DNA from: Syntrophobacterales bacterium
GTDB taxonomy: Bacteria > Desulfobacterota > Syntrophia > Syntrophales > UBA2210
Length of the DNA stretch: 52,412 nt
Direction of reading: 5' to 3'
Assembly (NCBI GenBank): GCA_018433345.1
Contig: JAHDRK010000040.1
Span: 1 to 52,412 of the forward strand
Shown: piece by piece, positions 48,682-52,412 of the stretch
How positions within the stretch are numbered: position 1 is the stretch's first letter
How the letters are laid out: every line of letters begins with the position of its first letter
Notes under the pieces: generated by a model
Database searches by the model: none
The model's input: the letters and a program-made list of their open reading frames with translations, nothing else
Told to the model about the DNA's origin: nothing
Translations under genes and position numbers: made by a program

Positions 48682-50909
48682 GCTCCCTGTTCCTTGGCCA
48701 AAGGTATCTCGAAGTATACCACAGTTCCACCGGAATCATTATCCCTTATTCCCACAATCCCCCCATGGTCGTTCATGATCGAACTCACAATGGTCAAACC
48801 CAGTCCCATGCCGGCCTTTTTCGTGGAAAAATAGGGCTCGAAAAGCTTCATCCTGTCCCTGGGTTCTATCCCAACGCCATTGTCCGCCACCTCGACCCGT
48901 ACCTTCTTCCCGTCACCGGTAAGATCCATGGTGATCTTTATTTCCCCGTTCCTGCCCGCCTGGGCGATGGCGGCGACAGCATTGTCCAGCAAGTTGACCA
49001 TCACGCGCCTGATCTGTTCCGCGTCTGCCATAACGAGGGGCAATACCGGGTTTCGAACGAATTCGATATCAATATCCTTGTGGGCGTCTTTGAATAGAAA
49101 CACCGGCTCTACGAGCACATCATTGAGATCCACGGATACGGGGTTCGAAAGGGGCAGCCTGGCGAATTTAGAGAATTCGTCAACCAGGTTCTTGAGCACA
49201 TTCACCTGGTTTACTATGGTTCCGGTACATTCACGGAAAATAGCCTTTTCCTGTCCTTCCAGTCTGTCCCCATATTTTTTTTGAAGCCGTTCCGCCGATA
49301 GCTTTACCGGTGTGAGAGGATTTTTTATTTCGTGGGCGATGCGTCTGGCGACTTCCCGCCAGGCCGCCATCCTCTCGGCTTTCTGAAGCTGGGAAATGTC
49401 TTCGAAAACCACCACCATACCCATGTAATTGCCACGCTCGTCCCGTAGAACGGTTGTTGATATCAGAATATTTATTACCCTGTCTTCCAGCATGAGCTGG
49501 GCCTGTTTTTCCAGGAAGTCATTGTCCTGCTCTCTCAGTTCCTTTAATATTTCCGACACCAATCCCATATGCTCGGTCTTCAAAACTTCTTCAAAGTGGC
49601 GGTTGAGCACCTTGCCCGTTTTGATACCCAACATCGTTTCTGCAGCCCTGTTAACGGTAGTGATAATTCCTTCTTTGTCCAATGACACCACACCGGCGGA
49701 TACGTTACGAAGAACTGTTTCCATGTAGTGTCTGCGCTCTTCCAGATGAATATTGGCCTCCATGAGAGCGTTGCTGTGTTTTTTCAGGTCTTCGGTCATG
49801 CGGTTGAAGGAATCTACGAGAATGCCGATTTCGTCGTCCGCAAGGACGTCAATGTGATAGTCGAGATTTCCCTTGGATATTTCGTCGGTGGCCTCCGCCA
49901 GGTCCTGGATCGGGCCGGTGATGCCCTTGGCCAGAAAGAGACCGAACCAGGTGGCCGAAAAGATGATGAGGAGCGTCACGATGAAAAGTGTGACGGTGAA
50001 ACTGGACTTGATCGGGTTTTTGAGCAGATTGAACTGGCGGTATTCTTCGGCGGTTCGAGATATCAGGGATAGTTTGTCCGCCAGGTCGCCGGAGATGAAA
50101 TTGCTTGCCACGGTGATGCCGATCACCTCTTGTAGTTCGAAATTGATATAGAGGGGGGCAAAACCGCTCACCAGCTCTCCGCCCAGGGTGGGCTGCGCAA
50201 GCATCACTTCTTTCCCTAGATATATCTCGTCACGCATCTGGGCCGTCAGTCTTTGGCGTTGGATCCCGGGAGATGAGGAATCATGAATTATTATACGTTC
50301 ATCTCGATTGTCCAGTATGACTTCTATGGATTCCAGGTTTAAGGACCTCAGTCGATCTTCGAGAAAATTCCTCAGCAGCTCGGACCTTTCACGTTCATAT
50401 AGCTTGTCCCTGGTTATATCGCGGCTGATCTGCTTGGCCGCCTCGAGGACCCCCGTGCTTTGATTGTCATAGAAGGTCTGCCCGATCGCCAAGGACGACT
50501 CGAGAGCTTCTTCGAGCCTGACGTTGAACCAGTTGTCCACACTGTATGAAAGGAACTGCGTTGATACAAGAAAGAGAACCGCCGTGGGGATCAGGGACAG
50601 GCTTACGAAAGCCACCACGAGTTTAGTTCGAAGCCGCGATCCCAGCACGCCCTTTCTTCGCTCGAAAACTAATTTTACGACGTTTCTGACTATGAGAAAT
50701 ATCAGCAGGATTATGAGAATCAGATTGATGTTGATAAGACCGAAAATCAGTACCTCGCCTGACAGGGGAAGACGTGTACCTGATTCCACAATACGGCTTT
50801 CAAGGTAAGTCAACCCGACAACCATGAAAATGGTGACGACGATTATTATCCTTTCACGCCGCCGCCGGGCCGATTCTTTTATTTCTTCAAGTTCCAGTTT
50901 TGTCGACAC
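48678..50909 (-). CDS. ntrY: NtrY-like sensor histidine kinase
   Basis: Large membrane kinase, 743 aa from the GTG at 50909. Three or four N-terminal membrane helices (about 20-38, 50-75, 95-118, 305-325) flank a ~185-residue periplasmic loop. Then come HAMP (about 325-375), PAS (about 390-490), the H-box RRIAHEIKNPLTPVKLSAERL and an ATPase domain (NLLDNAVAAI, DNGVGI, GMGLGL). The domain order is that of NtrY. An earlier ATG at 50966 would overlap the DUF4390 gene and has no better signal. It lies 11 nt after DUF4390 and upstream of ntrX. Confidence 0.92.
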   Translation of the reverse strand: MSTKLELEEIKESARRRRERIIIVVTIFMVVGLTYLESRIVESGTRLPLSGEVLIFGLININLILIILLIFLIVRNVVKLVFERRKGVLGSRLRTKLVVAFVSLSLIPTAVLFLVSTQFLSYSVDNWFNVRLEEALESSLAIGQTFYDNQSTGVLEAAKQISRDITRDKLYERERSELLRNFLEDRLRSLNLESIEVILDNRDERIIIHDSSSPGIQRQRLTAQMRDEIYLGKEVMLAQPTLGGELVSGFAPLYINFELQEVIGITVASNFISGDLADKLSLISRTAEEYRQFNLLKNPIKSSFTVTLFIVTLLIIFSATWFGLFLAKGITGPIQDLAEATDEISKGNLDYHIDVLADDEIGILVDSFNRMTEDLKKHSNALMEANIHLEERRHYMETVLRNVSAGVVSLDKEGIITTVNRAAETMLGIKTGKVLNRHFEEVLKTEHMGLVSEILKELREQDNDFLEKQAQLMLEDRVINILISTTVLRDERGNYMGMVVVFEDISQLQKAERMAAWREVARRIAHEIKNPLTPVKLSAERLQKKYGDRLEGQEKAIFRECTGTIVNQVNVLKNLVDEFSKFARLPLSNPVSVDLNDVLVEPVFLFKDAHKDIDIEFVRNPVLPLVMADAEQIRRVMVNLLDNAVAAIAQAGRNGEIKITMDLTGDGKKVRVEVADNGVGIEPRDRMKLFEPYFSTKKAGMGLGLTIVSSIMNDHGGIVGIRDNDSGGTVVYFEIPLAKEQGA

Positions 50910-50920
50910 ACTGATCCCGC

Positions 50921-51508
50921 CTAATACACGAAGTCCTGTCGCACCCAGTCGGTTTCGAAGTACCATTGGGGAGTGAAAGTAAGAGTCCCCTTGACGTCCA
51001 ATGGTAAAGGCACCCTTTCCAATTTCGCCCTTACGCGAAGATAATAGGGCTTGCCCCTTTCCAATTTTTCAAGGGAAATAAGGGGCAGTCCGTTCAGTTC
51101 CTCCATGGCCCTGCGGGCCCTGGATATTTCGGAAAATTGTTCCGGTTCCCGGTGCAGACCTTTATATGAATATGCAACATTCATGATCCGCCTGACACTG
51201 TCATATTTTATGGAATGGCGGGCCTCCACAACCGCCTCTTTTTTGTCGAACCACAAACTTCGATTCCGATAAAGCTCAACCGTAAATACAAAGGTGGTGG
51301 TTATACCGGCAAAAATGGCCTCTTCCATATCCCTGGTAAAGCAATTTTCGAGAGAAAGGTAGATCAATACTTCCTTTTCCGTGTTGGTCACGATCAAATC
51401 CGCAATCCCCGGTTGATCGGAGGATTCGGAACCCGCCGGACATGAGAAATAAATGAGGAACGCCGGGATGACGATCAGGAATATTGTGTATTTTATCGTA
51501 TAATTCAT
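50921..51508 (-). CDS. DUF4390-family exported protein
   Basis: 195 aa with a hydrophobic N-terminus (about 7-24); IYFSC may be a lipobox or just a signal-peptide end. The body (IADLIVTNTEKEVLIYLSL, ENCFTRDMEEAIFAGITTTF, then FTPQWYFETDWVRQDFVY at the C-terminus) matches DUF4390, a family I know from genes just before ntrY. It probably works with the NtrY sensor in the envelope, which is an inference from conserved position. Its stop is 11 nt before the ntrY start. Confidence 0.82.
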   Translation of the reverse strand: MNYTIKYTIFLIVIPAFLIYFSCPAGSESSDQPGIADLIVTNTEKEVLIYLSLENCFTRDMEEAIFAGITTTFVFTVELYRNRSLWFDKKEAVVEARHSIKYDSVRRIMNVAYSYKGLHREPEQFSEISRARRAMEELNGLPLISLEKLERGKPYYLRVRAKLERVPLPLDVKGTLTFTPQWYFETDWVRQDFVY

Positions 51509-51607
51509 TCTCGATCAGTCGCGCCGTCGCAATTCTTACCGTCCATTCGAAATCGAGGGAGTATGACTCACCCCTGACCGTTGCCGATGTTTCCCGCGGG
51601 CAGGCAC

Positions 51608-51627
51608 GCCGCGGAGAAATCCGCGGC
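51608..51627. other. GAAA-capped perfect hairpin between lpxC and DUF4390
   Basis: Arms GCCGCGGA (51608-51615) and TCCGCGGC (51620-51627) with a GAAA loop on the plus strand (TTTC on minus). It lies ~85 nt after the lpxC stop. No T-run follows on either strand, so it is not a standard intrinsic terminator. It could be an mRNA 3' stabiliser or a processing site. Confidence 0.5.
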
Positions 51628-51710
51628 AGGATAAACCACCGGCACCAGGGTGGCGGAACATGAAATTCTATGGGAGGGAAATTGAAAAAGCAAGAATTAT
51701 TCAGGGTTAC

Positions 51711-52412
51711 TCAGGCTTGAAGGGAGTCAGCGGCGTAGCCGCCGCTCTTGGGATCACTCTCAGTCTCGGAGTCTTCCGGGCCTCGGTCGGATAGGTCGAA
51801 ACTGCTCAGTTCCCAGCAGTCGGGTCTTTTCGTGAGGGTTCTCAGTAAAAGATTGTTGAGCCTGTGGCCGGAGCGATGGGCCACATAGTGACCCCTGATG
51901 GGAAGCCCGAGAAGTGATAGGTCTCCTATGGCATCTAGCAGCTTATGTTTTACGAATTCATCGGGGAAGCGAAGGCCTTCCTTATTGATAACCTTGTGGC
52001 CGTTGAGAACGATCGCGTTTTTGAGCGATCCACCTAAAGCAAGTCCCTTTGCCTGGAGATACTCCACTTCATGAAGGAATCCAAAGGTTCTCGCCGGCGA
52101 AATGTGCCTCTCATAGGCCTCGGTGGAAAAAACCATGTGATACGATTGTTTCCCCACGGCGGGATGATCGAAGTCGATTGAGCAGGTGATTTCGAAATGT
52201 TCTGAAGGATGAAGGGAAGCGCTTGCCGCGCCGTCGGTTACGGTCAAGGGCCTCGTGATGACGAGGCACTGTTTCTCTCCGCCCTGCTCTTCCACGCCTC
52301 CGTCCTTCAGGAGGTCGACGAAGGGTTTGGCGCTCCCGTCCATAATGGGGATTTCAAAAGAATCGGTCTCGACGGTCGCGTTGTCGAGACCCAGCCCGAA
52401 AAAGGCCGACAA
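51711..52412 (-). CDS. lpxC: UDP-3-O-acyl-N-acetylglucosamine deacetylase (5' end outside window)
   Basis: Zinc deacetylase committing the cell to lipid A synthesis. The 233 visible codons begin at LSAFFGLGLDN, so about 75-80 N-terminal residues, including the first zinc His just before this point, lie outside the window. Visible motifs: EIPIMDGSAKPF, ARTFGFLHEVEYL, GGSLKNAIV, and DEFVKHKLLDAIGDL with the other two zinc ligands (HxxxD). SGHRLNNLLL marks the C-terminal active-site His. The frame is intact to its stop. Its presence argues for an LPS-bearing outer membrane. Confidence 0.95.
   Translation of the reverse strand: MSAFFGLGLDNATVETDSFEIPIMDGSAKPFVDLLKDGGVEEQGGEKQCLVITRPLTVTDGAASASLHPSEHFEITCSIDFDHPAVGKQSYHMVFSTEAYERHISPARTFGFLHEVEYLQAKGLALGGSLKNAIVLNGHKVINKEGLRFPDEFVKHKLLDAIGDLSLLGLPIRGHYVAHRSGHRLNNLLLRTLTKRPDCWELSSFDLSDRGPEDSETESDPKSGGYAADSLQA

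Overview
The window looks like a chromosomal housekeeping region of a Gram-negative, motile, probably anaerobic bacterium of the Desulfobacterota (former Deltaproteobacteria) type. Reasons: lpxC and waaA (lipid A/LPS) are present; glyQ and glyS are separate subunit genes near recO; pyrR-pyrB-pyrC and queA-tgt-yajC-secD-secF clusters; two sigma-54 two-component systems of the NtrC/NtrX type; several methyl-accepting chemotaxis proteins. This placement is inferred from gene content and order only. No rRNA, tRNA or CRISPR array was found.

Layout. Positions 1-17338 are all on the minus strand: glyQS (glyS cut by the left edge) preceded by a two-gene chemoreceptor operon, recO and mgtE, the pyrimidine operon pyrR-pyrB-pyrC with its own promoter and a terminator-like hairpin in the leader, and a queA-tgt-yajC-secDF-DUF456-lepB run. 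At 17.5-19.7 kb a third chemoreceptor runs on plus. Then mazG and a DUF2065 gene (minus), a decayed RAYT/IS200-like element with perfect 18-bp inverted ends, and an HDOD signalling gene. Between 22.6 and 28.1 kb a composite intergenic repeat occurs twice in opposite orientation, flanking waaA (minus) and rpe, a methyltransferase and a Na/Pi-cotransporter-like gene (plus). groES-groEL and ileS-lspA follow on plus. On minus come a eukaryote-type squalene synthase, a nitronate-monooxygenase-like flavoprotein and a 3D-domain envelope protein. A sensor kinase/NtrC-type regulator pair, a third degenerate copy of the repeat, and carB-purF follow on plus. The window ends with an M23 peptidase (minus), a DUF3568 lipoprotein (plus), and on minus lpxC (cut by the right edge), DUF4390, an NtrY-like kinase and an NtrX-like regulator.

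How parts connect. The two NtrC-class regulators act with sigma-54. The best sigma-54 promoter I could find (minus strand, about 36.93-36.95 kb) lies in the 700-bp gap between the squalene synthase and the kinase/regulator pair. About 170 bp upstream of it is a regular array of ATTCGA half-sites, and about 200 bp downstream is an intrinsic terminator. Between them is no convincing gene but a helix that is continuous only in the minus-strand RNA. I read this as a candidate sigma-54-dependent small RNA controlled by the neighbouring regulator; it is the most interesting item here and is unproven. Two chemoreceptor loci and the HDOD gene each carry a (G/A)CCGATAA box resembling the flagellar sigma-28 -10 element, suggesting a shared motility regulon.

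Limits: starts were chosen by eye from Shine-Dalgarno spacing, overlaps and family length; promoters and RNA structures were found by reading, without statistics or database searches.
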